A stretch of 64,000 nt of DNA, taken from NCBI GenBank assembly GCA_963573315.1, contig OY752147.1:2542001-2606000 (forward strand), given 5' to 3'. This document shows positions 34,074 through 45,046 of the stretch, one piece after another (positions within the stretch are counted from its first letter, which is position 1; each line of letters starts with the position of its first letter). The notes beneath the pieces were generated by a model. It had not been told where the DNA came from. It was given only the letters and a program-made list of their open reading frames with translations, and searched no databases. This stretch comes from Entomortierella parvispora. Lineage: Eukaryota; Mortierellomycota; Mortierellomycetes; Mortierellales; Mortierellaceae. The position numbers and the translations under genes were made by a program.

Positions 34074-36377
34074 TCAGTCCTTCTTGGGAGGCTCGTTGTC
34101 AACTGTAGGGCCGTCATGAGGAGATCCTGAGGAGCCAGAACCGCCGCTGGAGGCATTCTTCTTGTACACCATCTCAAAGAGCTTGAGACTGCCTTGCTGC
34201 AAATCGGTGGTCTCCTTCTTGATATCTTCGGCAGGAACGCTTTCACCCTTCTGGAGAACTTCGCGAAGTTTGGAAATCTGATCCCTGATCCTTGAAGCCT
34301 CTGAGGAGTCCAATTGGTCCTTGAATTCGTCCATGTGCTTTTCTGTCTCCGTAATGACAGACTCTGCCTGGTTGGTGGCCTCGATCTGTTCCCTCTTCTG
34401 ACGATCGGCCTCAGCGAACTTTTCGGAATCGCGGATCATGTTCTCGATCTCATCCTTGGACAGACCCGAGGAGGCCACAATAGACATGGACTGATCGCGA
34501 CCTGTTGCCTTGTCCTTAGCCCCAACATTGACGATACCGTCAGCATCAATGTCAAACGAGACCTCGATCTGGGGCACGCCCTTGGGTGCCGGTGGGAGTC
34601 CATGGAGGTTAAAGTCGCCCAATAGCTTATTGTCCCTAACAAGTTCACGTTCTCCTTGAAAAACTCTGATCTGGACCTGAGTCTGTCCGTCTGCGGCTGT
34701 AGAGAACACCTGTGACTTCTTGGTAGGGATGGTCGTGTTCCTGTTGATAAGACGCGTGAAAACTCCTCCAAGAGTCTCAATTCCAAGAGAAAGGGGAGTA
34801 ACATCAAGCAAGAGGATGTCGGTAACAGAGCCCGCCAGAACACCTCCCTGGATGGCAGCACCGATGGCAACGGCCTCGTCTGGATTGACCGACTTGCCAG
34901 GCTCACGACCAAAGACCTGCTTGACGGTCTCAATGACCTTCGGGACACGCGACATACCACCAACCAAAACCACGTCGTCGATATCCCTCAAACTGACGCC
35001 AGCATCCTTAATGGCCTTTTTGCAAGGTTCGATCGTGCGATCAATCAAATCCTTGGCAAGGGCCTCAAACTTTGTACGAGTGAGCTTGAAGTTGATGTGC
35101 TTGGGACCGGTGGCATCGGCCGTGATATAGGGCAAGTTAATATCAGTCTGCATAGTGCTCGAAAGTTCAATTTTGGCTTTTTCGACTCCTTCACGGATAC
35201 GCTGGATGGCCATGCGATCTGTCGACAGATCGATGCCTTGGTCCTTTTTGAATTCGCTTGTCACATACTTGACCAAGAGCGCGTCAAAGTCCTCGCCACC
35301 AAGTGCCGTATCACCATTGGTGGACTTGACTTCAAAAACACCGTTTTGAATCTCGAGAATCGAAATATCAAATGTTCCTCCTCCAAGGTCGTATACCGCA
35401 ACGGTTTTGTCTGCAGTTTTGTCAAGTCCAAAGGCAAGGGCGGCAGCTGTTGGCTCATTGATAACACGCAGCACATCCAGTCCTGCGATCATGCCTGCAT
35501 CCTTGGTTGCTTGTCGCTGAGCATCGTTAAAGTAGGCTGGGACTGTGATCACCGCATGCTTAACCTTCTTTCCGAGATATCCCTCCGCGGTGTCCTTCAT
35601 CTTGCCCAACACAAAGGCGCTGATCTGCGAAGGCGAGTACTTTTTGCCACGAGCTTCGACCCAAGCATCGCCATTATCGGCCTTAACGATCTTGTACGAG
35701 ACGGTTTTGATGTCGTGCTGGACTGCAGGGTCGGAGAACTTGCGTCCGATGAGACGCTTCGTGGCATAGATGGTGTTCTCTGGGTTGACGACCGCCTGAC
35801 GTTTCGCCGCCTGTCCAACAACCATCTCGCCTTCTTTTGTGAACGCTACGACAGAAGGAGTGGTGCGGGCACCTTCTGCGTTCTCGATCACGCGTGGGGC
35901 CTTTCCTTCCATGACACTGACACAGGAGTTGGTGGTTCCCAAATCGATACCGATGACGGGGCCTTGAATAGCCGCGGCAAAGCTGCGCCGTTGCTGTGGA
36001 CAAACAAGGAGAGACACAAAAAGTCACGTTAGTTGACGCAGTCACATCCAGCAAGGGGACACTGGAAATGGGCGCATTCGTCAGCTTGCTCTGTGGATGC
36101 ATGCACCAGCAGAAGAGGGGCTTGTCAACAATCGAGACTGAAGGTGGGGGCCGCGTTGTGTTTTGTGTGTGTTTTCCGGGCAGTGTGAAAGCCATGATTC
36201 CCACCCCCTCTGGACGCGCCATGAGTTTTCAACGGCCGCCCAACTCATTCAACTGCGGGCTCGACTCAATTGGAAGTGTTGAGGACTGGGGAGATTGGGA
36301 CCCGTCGGTCCGTCTTCCTGCCTGGGTGGTCTGCTTACCATAGTTGGAGTAGCCGATCTCCAGCCGGCTCTGGCCAT
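34074..36377 (-). CDS. SSC1: Mitochondrial Hsp70 (Ssc1/mortalin)
   Basis: Exons 36377-36339 and 35993-34074 encode 652 residues. A short, Arg-rich presequence ([13 protein letters not shown], then [11 protein letters not shown] after the splice) leads into the Hsp70 ATPase domain: [73 protein letters not shown]. The substrate-binding domain and a helical lid follow; the C-terminus is Ser/Gly-rich ending PPKKD, not EEVD, so it is not cytosolic. Ssc1 drives protein import and folding in the matrix. The 345-nt first intron separates the presequence. Confidence 0.96.
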
Positions 36378-36670
36378 GGTTGCGAGGCGATACATCGCGG
36401 TGTATTAGTGACGGGGGGTCAAGACAAGGAGCGGGAAACTGAGGTGTCGGGAGAGAGGGAGAGAGACTGTGTGTATATGAGCGTGAGTGTTGTGTGTCTT
36501 GTCTGTGGGAGAGAGAGTGAAGGGGAGCTGTGTGAAAGCGAGGGAGAGAAGGAGGGGTGAAGAGAAATAAGAGAGACAAGAAGGGAGAGGGACGGGCAGG
36601 AAGGGGTGGATCGCGAGAAAAGGAAAATTTTTTATTTGGTGTGTGTGCCACCCAAAAACCTCGATCGCCT
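36378..36670. promoter_or_regulatory. Upstream region of mitochondrial Hsp70
   Basis: About 290 bases between the Hsp70 start and the end of the next minus-strand gene. GAGA-rich stretches occur at 36450-36580. I could not find a clean array of inverted GAA heat-shock units. Confidence 0.4.
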
Positions 36671-38639
36671 TTAGGGCGAGCTCGAAGACTCTGCCAGCTC
36701 GCCGCTAAGGATCTCGTAGCCATGTTCTGTTACCAGCACCACATCCTCCAGCCGGATACCGTACCTATTTTCATCGTGTATAAGAAGAGAGGGATAGGAA
36801 GAGAGCAGGAGATAAAGAAAGAAGGCGAAGTACAGAAAGAGACATGGAGAAAGATCAGCAAACATGAACGTGTTGCACCATCCCACTCCTCGATCACTTA
36901 CTGTCCTTCAACATAGATGCCAGGCTCGTTGGTGAAGACCATGCCGGGCTTTAGCTCCGTGTCGGTGTTTCCAATGTTCAGGTAAGGCTCCTCATGGCCA
37001 TCCATACCGAGGCCATGGCCAAGACGGTGCGTGAACCTCGCGCCATACCCCTCATGGCTGATCAGCGTACGGGCAGCCTTGTCGATTGAGCTGCAGGCAG
37101 CGCCGGGGTGGATTGCATTCAAGGACGCGTTCTGGGCTTGCTTGACAATACTCCATACCTTGTCCAGTTCCTCATTCAGTTCCTTGCTTGGTCCTCTGGA
37201 GACCCAAAACGTCCGTGTGATATCGGAAAGGTAGCCATGCAAACGCGCGCCAGTATCAATCAAGACCATCATGCCATTTTCCAACTTGGTGTCGTTACCA
37301 CTGCCGTGGGGCAGGGCGGCGTCTTTACCAAAAAGCACTAGACTGCCACCATCTTCATAATCTAATCCGGCCTCTTTGTACGCAAGCGTCATCAGTTGTT
37401 GGACTTCAGACTCGAGAATACCAACTCTGATCTCATTCTTCACCGCACGAATGACGTTAACAGAGGTCTGCGATACACATCGAAGAATCTCAACTTCGTG
37501 AGCGGTCTTTTGCATGCGCAAAAGAGCAATTGCCCGGTTGGCAATCACCACCTTTCTTGTTGACGACTCCAGGGCCGTCGAGAGACCGTGGGAGACAAAC
37601 TGACGCATGTCTGGATCGACATAGATGTGATCAATGTCCTTTGGCTTTTTGCCGTGGACACCGAAGCTGTCCTCGGCACTGTCCTCATCTGGACCAGCCC
37701 AAGGACTATCAAGAACCTCTTGCACAACCTTGTAAGCAGATCCACCTTCTTCCCAAGTCTTGATAGAGATACTGGATCCGGGCATCAATCCTTGGCGAGC
37801 ACGCGATGCTTCGAAAGCGGGTGCAACTAAGGTGGTCTTTGTGAGGACTGTTTTCAAAAGAGAAAAGAAGTGTCATTGATCGATCCTTTCCGCAACTCAA
37901 GGGTTACACAGTCTTTTTCCTTTACCTTGACCAGTCTTGTCCCGTTTGGCTTGCACAATGAAGAGGAAAGGACGCTCGGATTGAGACCAATTGATGTTCG
38001 CAAAATACTTCATGTTAGTACCAGGCTCAGCAACATAGGCCGCCGCCTTGAGGTCCACAAGCAGACGCGAAAGGTTGGTCTGTCTCTCCTCAAATTCAGC
38101 AAGACTAATCGGCTGGACATGGTCGCAGGATCCCTTGAGGTGACGAAAAGGTGCTCCACCGCTGTGTCTACATTAGGCATGGAACATTGGTGAGTTAGTC
38201 GATCACATATCCTGCCACCACGAAAAGAGAGGACCTTCAAAACCATTTTGATCCAGTCCAATGAGTTGCATGATAATTCCTCGCGCGTCCTCCCATCAGT
38301 TTTTTCTTACCCTCTAACCATGTCAAACAATGCAAGGACAAGGAATGCGAGCAATGCCAACAAGATGGTAAAAAGACCGAATCTCCAGCATCTTCGCACA
38401 GACTCTTGCCGTTGCTGCTGTTCAAAAGAGCTCGGTCGTCGGCCAAGGGCGGTAGGAATGTGAGAACGCGCCTGGGCCTCGCCGCCGACTCCTCCACCAA
38501 CACCATTCCCGAATCCGTTGGTGTTGTAGGGTCCGTTGCCGCTGCTGCCGTTACGACCATGGCCATTCAGAAGAGGTTGGCGCTCAAGGTCTGGGGTGCT
38601 TGGCAGCGGCACATTGTTGGCGCCATTGAGTGCAGCCAT
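36671..38639 (-). CDS. Membrane-anchored Xaa-Pro peptidase (M24B)
   Basis: Exons 38639-38311, 38167-37926, 37847-36902, 36764-36671; 536 residues. Residues 1-85 are polar and Gly/Asn-rich, then one membrane segment (86-107), so type II. The M24 catalytic domain has all five metal ligands: LIDTGARLHGYLSDITRTF (two Asp), HRLGHGLGMDGHEEPYL (His), FTNEPGIYV (Glu) and GIRLEDVVLVT (Glu). M24B enzymes cleave Xaa-Pro bonds (dipeptidase or aminopeptidase). A signal-anchored form suggests action in the vacuole, secretory pathway or at the surface, unlike the usual cytosolic prolidase. Confidence 0.92.
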
Positions 38640-38983
38640 TGTTGGCTAGCTAAGCTTCAGTGTCTGGGAGAAGTGAAGATGGGAGGTGGATTGAAAAGAA
38701 TGATACAATGATGACCACAAGAGAACGATAAAGAGAGTAGTAGCGTGTGCACGCACGAGATGAACAGTGGAAAAGAAGAGCGGGTTGCGGACAAGAGAAA
38801 GAAAAAAAAAGAGCGATCCAACGGCTCTTTGTGCAGCTTTGGCGGTCACAACCGCACAAGCGCGCGGCGGCCGCACAATACGTCTCCTTTTGAGGAAGAC
38901 ATCGACGCCTCGTCATTTTTCAGTGCATGCTCGAATGGGCTTATATATTGTAAAGTGTCTATATAACGGAACTGGTCCAAAAC
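38640..38983. other. Intergenic region upstream of the M24 gene
   Basis: About 340 bases; CT-rich on the minus strand near 38650-38720. Nothing else seen. Confidence 0.45.
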
Positions 38984-41168
38984 TCACACCTCAAATCTCG
39001 CCACCTTCCGCTTGCCTCCCTCCACATGGATATAGCTGTCGGTGCTTTCATACAGTTCTTCGTATGAGAAATCGCGCTTGTAATCTGTTACCAGGATCCC
39101 TGTCCGCACAAAGAACCAAAGGAAAACTCCTAGGTAACCAATCGCAAACAGAGCAAGCGACCACACGACAAAAACCTCTGAGAACATCGGTGGTGATTGC
39201 CCCTCGCGTAAAGGAATCTTTTGGGTGTAGCGGCTGGGATTATTGAAAAACCCAAAGAAGAGAATCGATCCCCAGGTTACAGGGGCAATGTAGTTTTGGA
39301 GCTGGGTGAAGTTGCGGATGAGTCGAGCGCTAAAAGTCGTAGAAAGAGGAGCATCAAATTAGGTGAGAAGGACATTGGCCCGCCAACAGTTCGATCAAGA
39401 GCTATTACCTTGTGCCCCACGAGTTATCATAAAGCGTGAGTGCAGCAAAGATCTTTGCTGGAACATAGCCGAGCATATATAGGAGGCCATAGATAGTGGT
39501 AAAGAAAAACTTCTTGTCGCCTGTGACACGTACTGCATAGGCAGTCTTGAGGAGACCTACAAACGCGATCGACACCAACCACCAAGAGATTTGCGATCCG
39601 GTGCCAAAGTAAATACAATTGACGAGGTTGTAAATCATCATCATGGGGTAAATCAATTGGTAGAGAAGCGCGTATGTCATCCATGGACTGTGAAGGTGCA
39701 TGCAGCCGAGCTGGATAGGGATCTCCCGAAAAAATGACTTTGACCATCTTGTTTGTTGCGTGACCCAGGCAATGAAGCGAATCGGCGTGTCGGTGTAGCA
39801 GATGGCGTAGTGCGTGAACTTGACCTTGTACCCCTCTCTCAGGACAAGGTTGGTGAGGTGGCGATCGTCTCCATAGGTACAAAGGACGCCCAAGAATGAC
39901 TGTTGCGCCCAGCAGTCCATCACCTCCGCCACAATAGACATACGATAAATTCCGAGCGGTCCAGATACACAATTGACTACGCTGTGGTAAGATTGGGCGC
40001 CACGCTCCAAGTTGAAAGCAAACCAATAACGAAGAGAGGAGAGAAAACTGACCCAGGTGCCAGTATTGTAGATTCTCACATCACCCGTCGCCGCCCCCAC
40101 GATAGGCGATTCTGAAAGAGCAAACGCGAGCTCTAAAGCCACAGAGGACAAGTGCTTTGATCAGTTCAGGGTAGCGTGTGTTGAGCAGAACCGTTATCAT
40201 ATTTTACCTCTGCAAACGTGGGGGTCCAGATAGGTGTCTGAGTCCGTTACCACAACCGACTCAATTCCTTGTTGAAGGAAAGCAGCAAAGCCAGTGTACA
40301 TGGCGGCGCGCTTGCCGCGATGGGGTTGCATCACACAGACAGGGCCTGGGTGGTAGGCAATCTCGCGAACGAGATCTTCTCGCTCTTTGTCTTGAGCTGT
40401 GCGGTCCATGCACAGAAAATATGGGCGAAAGACGGCTGCATCTTGAGTATCAAACACCTTTTTGAAGATCTGAGCCATGTACTCGTCTTGGGCTTCGTTT
40501 CCATCAACAACTAGTAGAACTCTTTGGTTGCGTTGGTAGCGCATGGCGCGCAAACTCTTGAGACATCCCTCGAGTAAAATCGGATCCTCGCGGTAGCCAA
40601 CGGCGAGAATACCAGTGGATAGCCCTACCCAGTGTGGGTCGCGTCTCCTCACCCTGGTATTGACTCGACGTCGATTGAGAGCACTGAAGCTGACCACAGC
40701 CATGAAGTCGACGGCCATCAGCATGCCGTAAGTAACCGACGTTTGCCAGGCGCCGGCAGACACTTGAACATGGAAACATGCCTTGAGAATAACATAAGGA
40801 AGTAGAAAGATACCCATAGTGAATGCAATCCAAGCTGCTTTTTTCCAGAGTGATACATGTGACGACTTCAAGCCAAAGCTTTGAGCGGTAAGAGCATCGT
40901 TCTTGAAAGATACAATTGAGGGGCCTTGAAGACTCTCTGCAACAGACACGTTAATGAGATCAGTGGCTCGTGTGGACGATTGAGAGTAGGCGCCACTGTG
41001 TCGATCATCTCTCGAGTTGCTTTGGTTTCCAGGTGCATGATCCAATATACTCTGGTCGATAGACAAACTTTCTTCATCGCAAGGGCCTTGGGCAGGACCC
41101 TTTGGATGAACATCCGCATGCATCCCCAGATCCTGCACAAATGTCTCCAACGGCGGTTGAGGAGGCAT
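38984..41168 (-). CDS. Processive GT2 synthase (hyaluronan/chitin-synthase-like)
   Basis: Exons 41168-40208, 40132-39409, 39329-38984; 676 residues. Topology: polar N-terminus, two membrane helices (WIAFTMGIFLLPYVILKACF and next), GT2 domain with VDGN, TDSD (DxD), GDDRHLTNL, and the processive QQTRW motif, then about five membrane helices. This is the layout of hyaluronan synthases and related fungal enzymes such as Cryptococcus Cps1. The product could be hyaluronan or another beta-linked polysaccharide, and the sequence alone does not decide. The third exon carries the final helices and a basic tail. Confidence 0.9.
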
Positions 41169-42005
41169 TGTGGCTGCCTGTATAACCTCTCGGTGTTCTC
41201 TTTGTTCAATCTATGGAGAGTAGGAAGTGACGGAGTGAGGACCCTTGTGACGCGAAGTGTGGGAGGTGAAGGGGTCGACTTAATTCTTAGGAAGTTGCAC
41301 GTTGGCGTGGAACGGAGGGAGAATCGATAAGCGATCAGTTGGCTGATCTGGAGGGTTGGAGAGAACAAAGGAGTTGACAAAACTAGACAAAATGAGAGAA
41401 AGAAGAGACGGAAACAGTTCGCATGGGTCTTTGGACAATAGCAATAGCTCTCAGCAGGAGAGACCTGCCAGATCGATATGTCCAGGGTGAACCAGGATGA
41501 TCGATTGAGAAAAACGATGTCAAAGCAACCAAGAAACAACTCCAAGACTCAAAAGCTGGTGACGGTTGTACTAGCCGGAGATCCGGGTTCGTACCGGATC
41601 AGATTCGTCAAGGGTTTTCTATTGCTTGTCAAAAGGTGTCCTGGCAGGGAAACGCGAGTCTTTCTTAACTTGGACGCTCCAGGTTTTTGTAGCGCAACTG
41701 TCGCAGCGGATACAGTAGAGGGCTGGCCCCTTCAACTGCTGCTGCTACATACTTTCATACCACCAAAAAGTGAATGATTCCGAGCAGTGGCGTCAATTAC
41801 CCTCCATTTCTTGTTCTGCTGTGCCGAAGCGTCAGTAGCAATCTTGATAACGTTACAGCCACCCATAATATCCAACGTGTATACATGATAGATTTTTTTT
41901 GTAGGCGGTGCATTCATGAAGTACGATATATTCAGGAAGAAAAAGGCAGCTGGTGGGTTCACTCATCCGTTTTATTCAAAGCTAAGGAATGTTTCGACCA
42001 ATTTT
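41169..42005. other. Intergenic region upstream of the GT2 synthase
   Basis: About 840 bases. A tRNA-like T arm near 41575-41600 was examined and rejected. No supported gene. Confidence 0.45.
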
Positions 42006-43217
42006 TTAGAACTGGAGAGCGTGGGGAGCCTGGCCCTTGGAGAGGGAGAACTTGGCGGACAAGTACTGGCGAAGGTGCTCGACCTTGTTGATGGCCTCAA
42101 GAATGACCTTATCGGTGGACTTCTGGAGAGCGACCTTGTTCTCAGCAAGGGGCTCCTTCTTCTTCTCACCCTCGAAGAAAGCCTCCTCAGTGGCAGCCTT
42201 CTTGGCAGCCTTGGGGCGAGCAAAGTAGGCGTCGTTCAACTGAGCATCGATCTATATCACGGTGAACCGAGTCCTTAATTAGTTTCATTTCCGTAGATAC
42301 GTCCTGTGCTTCCAGAATCTCCTGCAGCCAACATATTAATGTCCAATCCAGAGAATAAACCCCCTCGATCCTGCCAAATAAGTCATATCTATCATCAAGA
42401 GTTAATCAACATTTCCAGACGCACCTTGGAAGCATCGAGCTCGACCTTGGTGGAGGTGGCAATGACGTAGGCCTGGTTGACACGCTTGAGGGGGACACCG
42501 TTGACCTTGAAGGGGCCAGAGACGAGCAACAAGCCAGACTCGAGCTGCTTCAAGAAGACAACACGCTTGCCACGGTAGCGACCGGCCAAAAGGATGAGGA
42601 CGGTTCCGGGGACGATGGAGCTACGGAGCTTGGCAACACCGGCGTGCTTGCGGTTCTTCTTGGGAACAGCAACATCCTCGGCGGCGTAGAAGCGGGGTGC
42701 CTTGGAGGCAGCAATGACGCGGGAACCTCCGTTCTTGGCGCCCTTAACCTCAACGGTCTTGTTGGCGACAGCGGGGGCAGCAGCAACAGTGCCGGCGGGC
42801 TTGCGCTTGTACAAGGCGCGCTTGGCAATGACCTGCGAACGGCTGTACTTGGACACACCGACGGCCAGGAAAGAGTTGCGAGGCTATTATGTATACAAAT
42901 AAGCAGCTCTCCGTTATTTCCATATCCATGAAAGAGCCAGATTGCCAATACGCCACTACATGTGCAGCTCTGGTCCAACGTTGTTCTTGAATTATAGAGT
43001 TGATGCAAATAGTGCTGGTGTCCAGTTCATTCAGTTCATCTTGATTTCATTGGAAGGTCGAGTCGGCACTGACTTGCATGGATGCATGTTGTACATAGAC
43101 CAACTCCCACTTAATCAATGACGACCCCATGCAATCGACGTTGACGACTCCATCTATTATTCCCGATGCCTTCCTTTTGTCCTTTGTGATGTTGCTGGCG
43201 CATACCTTGTGAACCAT
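42006..43217 (-). CDS. RPL6: Ribosomal protein eL6
   Basis: Exons 42883-42425 and 42251-42006 are certain; a first mini-exon 43217-43206 (reading MVHK) is tentative, giving 238 residues. The second exon begins [20 protein letters not shown] and continues with [33 protein letters not shown] and [20 protein letters not shown], all classic eL6; the last exon ends [13 protein letters not shown]. eL6 is a large-subunit protein. The true start must be spliced on, because the open frame above 42883 has no ATG; 43217 is the best phase-0 choice but could be wrong. The two introns are about 323 and 173 nt and hold no clear snoRNA boxes. Confidence 0.9.
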
Positions 43218-43813
43218 TTCTGATATCTACAGGTGTCGGATTACGGTTGCAAGGAAGGAAATGGACGCTGATCAGTATAGGCTCTGTGTAAATCATGAAG
43301 TCCTGCGAGATGTTTTTTCTGCTAAGATGCTCTTGTAAGATTCCTGCGTCAAATCCACTGTTTAATCCTAGATGTCCAAGTTGAGTGGCAATGTCTACGT
43401 TGAATGACAAAGTCTGTCTAGCCTTCTGATGAACTTCTACCATGACAACTTTCATCTCTGATTTCCATGATGTTGAATGTAGACGATGGGGTCAGAGTTG
43501 GCTGAAATTGGTAGTTTTCCAAGATGGTGTCGGATCAGCATTGACGATCGATCGATAGACGGCGTCTCAAGGGACGGATGGATGCCATGGATGGGAGATG
43601 TCGGATGGGTGGTCGATTAAATATCTGTGGTCTCTGCCCGTGCAAAGCACTCCGCATACATTTGGAACGAAAAGAGAAGGAAACAAGACTGCTTGCCGAG
43701 CAGAGTATTAAAAGGTCCGCGCGCCCCGTAAGCAAAGAGTCAAGGAGCAGATGGAACCACGAAGAACGAACTGTTTCCTTCACACATCACATCGCTCCAA
43801 GAACCAACACATC
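43218..43813. promoter_or_regulatory. Region between eL6 and p23 starts
   Basis: About 600 bases between divergent starts (the eL6 start is tentative). No other gene is supported. It may act as a shared promoter. Confidence 0.4.
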
Positions 43814-44785
43814 ATGAGGTACAACAACCTTCCGCTGACATTGCTAATCGCCTCAGATCATCTTGCAAATACCTACTGGTTAATGGCATCATAACAAACG
43901 CAACTGACAATTGTCCTTCACTTTGCCTTACTCGCCCTCTCGCAGCACTCTTACTCCCGAAGGTACCGTGTCATGCGTGTGAAAGAAACCATTGCAGTTC
44001 ATCGAACTTTGCCGAAATGCTAACCTTAAGCCCTCTGAATAGTTATCTGGGCCCAGGACGCCAACAAGGTCTTTGTTACTGTCAACCTTTCTGACACTAC
44101 ACCCGAGATCGACTTGACCGAGAGCAAGCTTGCGGTGAAGGCTTCGTCTGCTGGCAAGGACTATGCTGCCCAGTTGGAGTTCAACCAGGAAATCAATACA
44201 AAGGTATCATTGATGTGACGCGTGACAATGGATCTATGTCCACGATCACAGCAATGATATACAGGCTAACAGGGGTTGCTACTCAACTTGAACTAGGCCT
44301 CAACGACCCACGCAACTGCTCGTAACATTTTCTTCACGTTGATCAAGGCCAAGGGTGACAACTGGTGGCCTCGCCTCACCAAGGGGCCTAAGCCTAACTT
44401 TGTGAAGACTGATTTTGCTCGCTGGAAGGAGGAGGATGATGAGGATGATGAGCCAGAGGCCTCTGCCGGTATGGATATGGGAGGCATGGGCGGTATGCCC
44501 GGTATGGGAGGCATGGGAGGCATGGGAGGCATGGGTGGTATGGGAGGTATGGGTGGAGCTGGTGGATTTGACATCCAGAGCTTGATGGCTCAAATGGGCC
44601 AGGGCGGTGGAGGCATGCCCGATATGGGTGACTACGATGATGATGAAGAAGAGGTAAGCGCTGATGATTCCACAACTGAACTGAAGAGTTATCAAAAAAC
44701 CCTTTCTGACCGTTTTCTCTACACTATTCAGGCTGATGATGCAGATGATGTTCCTCCCTTGGAGGAGGCTGAGGAGCAGGCGTAA
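43814..44785 (+). CDS. SBA1: Hsp90 co-chaperone p23/Sba1 with two micro-exons
   Basis: Exons 43814-43818 (5 nt), 43946-43962 (17 nt), 44043-44203, 44297-44653, 44732-44785; 197 residues. Joined start MSTLTPEVIWAQ, then the CS domain (DANKVFVTVNLSD, TARNIFFTLIKAK, WPRLTKGPKPNFVKTDFARW) and an acidic, Gly/Met-rich tail with GGM repeats (44470-44570). p23 stabilises the ATP-bound Hsp90 clamp. The micro-exons were placed because the CS start needs the short N-terminus and both splices have good GT/AG sites. Confidence 0.93.
44470..44570 (+). repeat. Gly-Gly-Met coding repeat in p23
   Basis: Near-tandem GGNGGNATG units encoding GGM repeats, common in p23 tails and probably variable in length. Confidence 0.8.
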
Positions 44786-45046
44786 AAATCATTCTGATCA
44801 ATTAAAGAAAAAAGTCGCTTTTGCCCCCAACTATCACCGTGGATACTCAAAGGTTCTGCACTGAAGTTGCAACTTTTCGAATGAGGTGTGCTGCAGCGAA
44901 CTGCAATGTGCAAAATACACGTGACTTGCATTCCCGTGACGTGCGCGCGGCCTGAATGCAGCTTTGAACATCTTCCATTTGCACCAGAGCATCTTTCCAT
45001 TTTGCATGAGTGTTTTCTTCACGTCTTGCCGACATCAACCTCAAAC

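Noticed and set aside
41570-41610. T-arm-like sequence (GGTTCG followed by CCGG)
   Set aside because: The stem does not pair correctly and no A box or acceptor arm could be found, so not a tRNA.
42252-42424. Possible snoRNA in the eL6 intron
   Set aside because: A TTGATGA element is present on the minus strand, but no matching D box (CUGA) was found.
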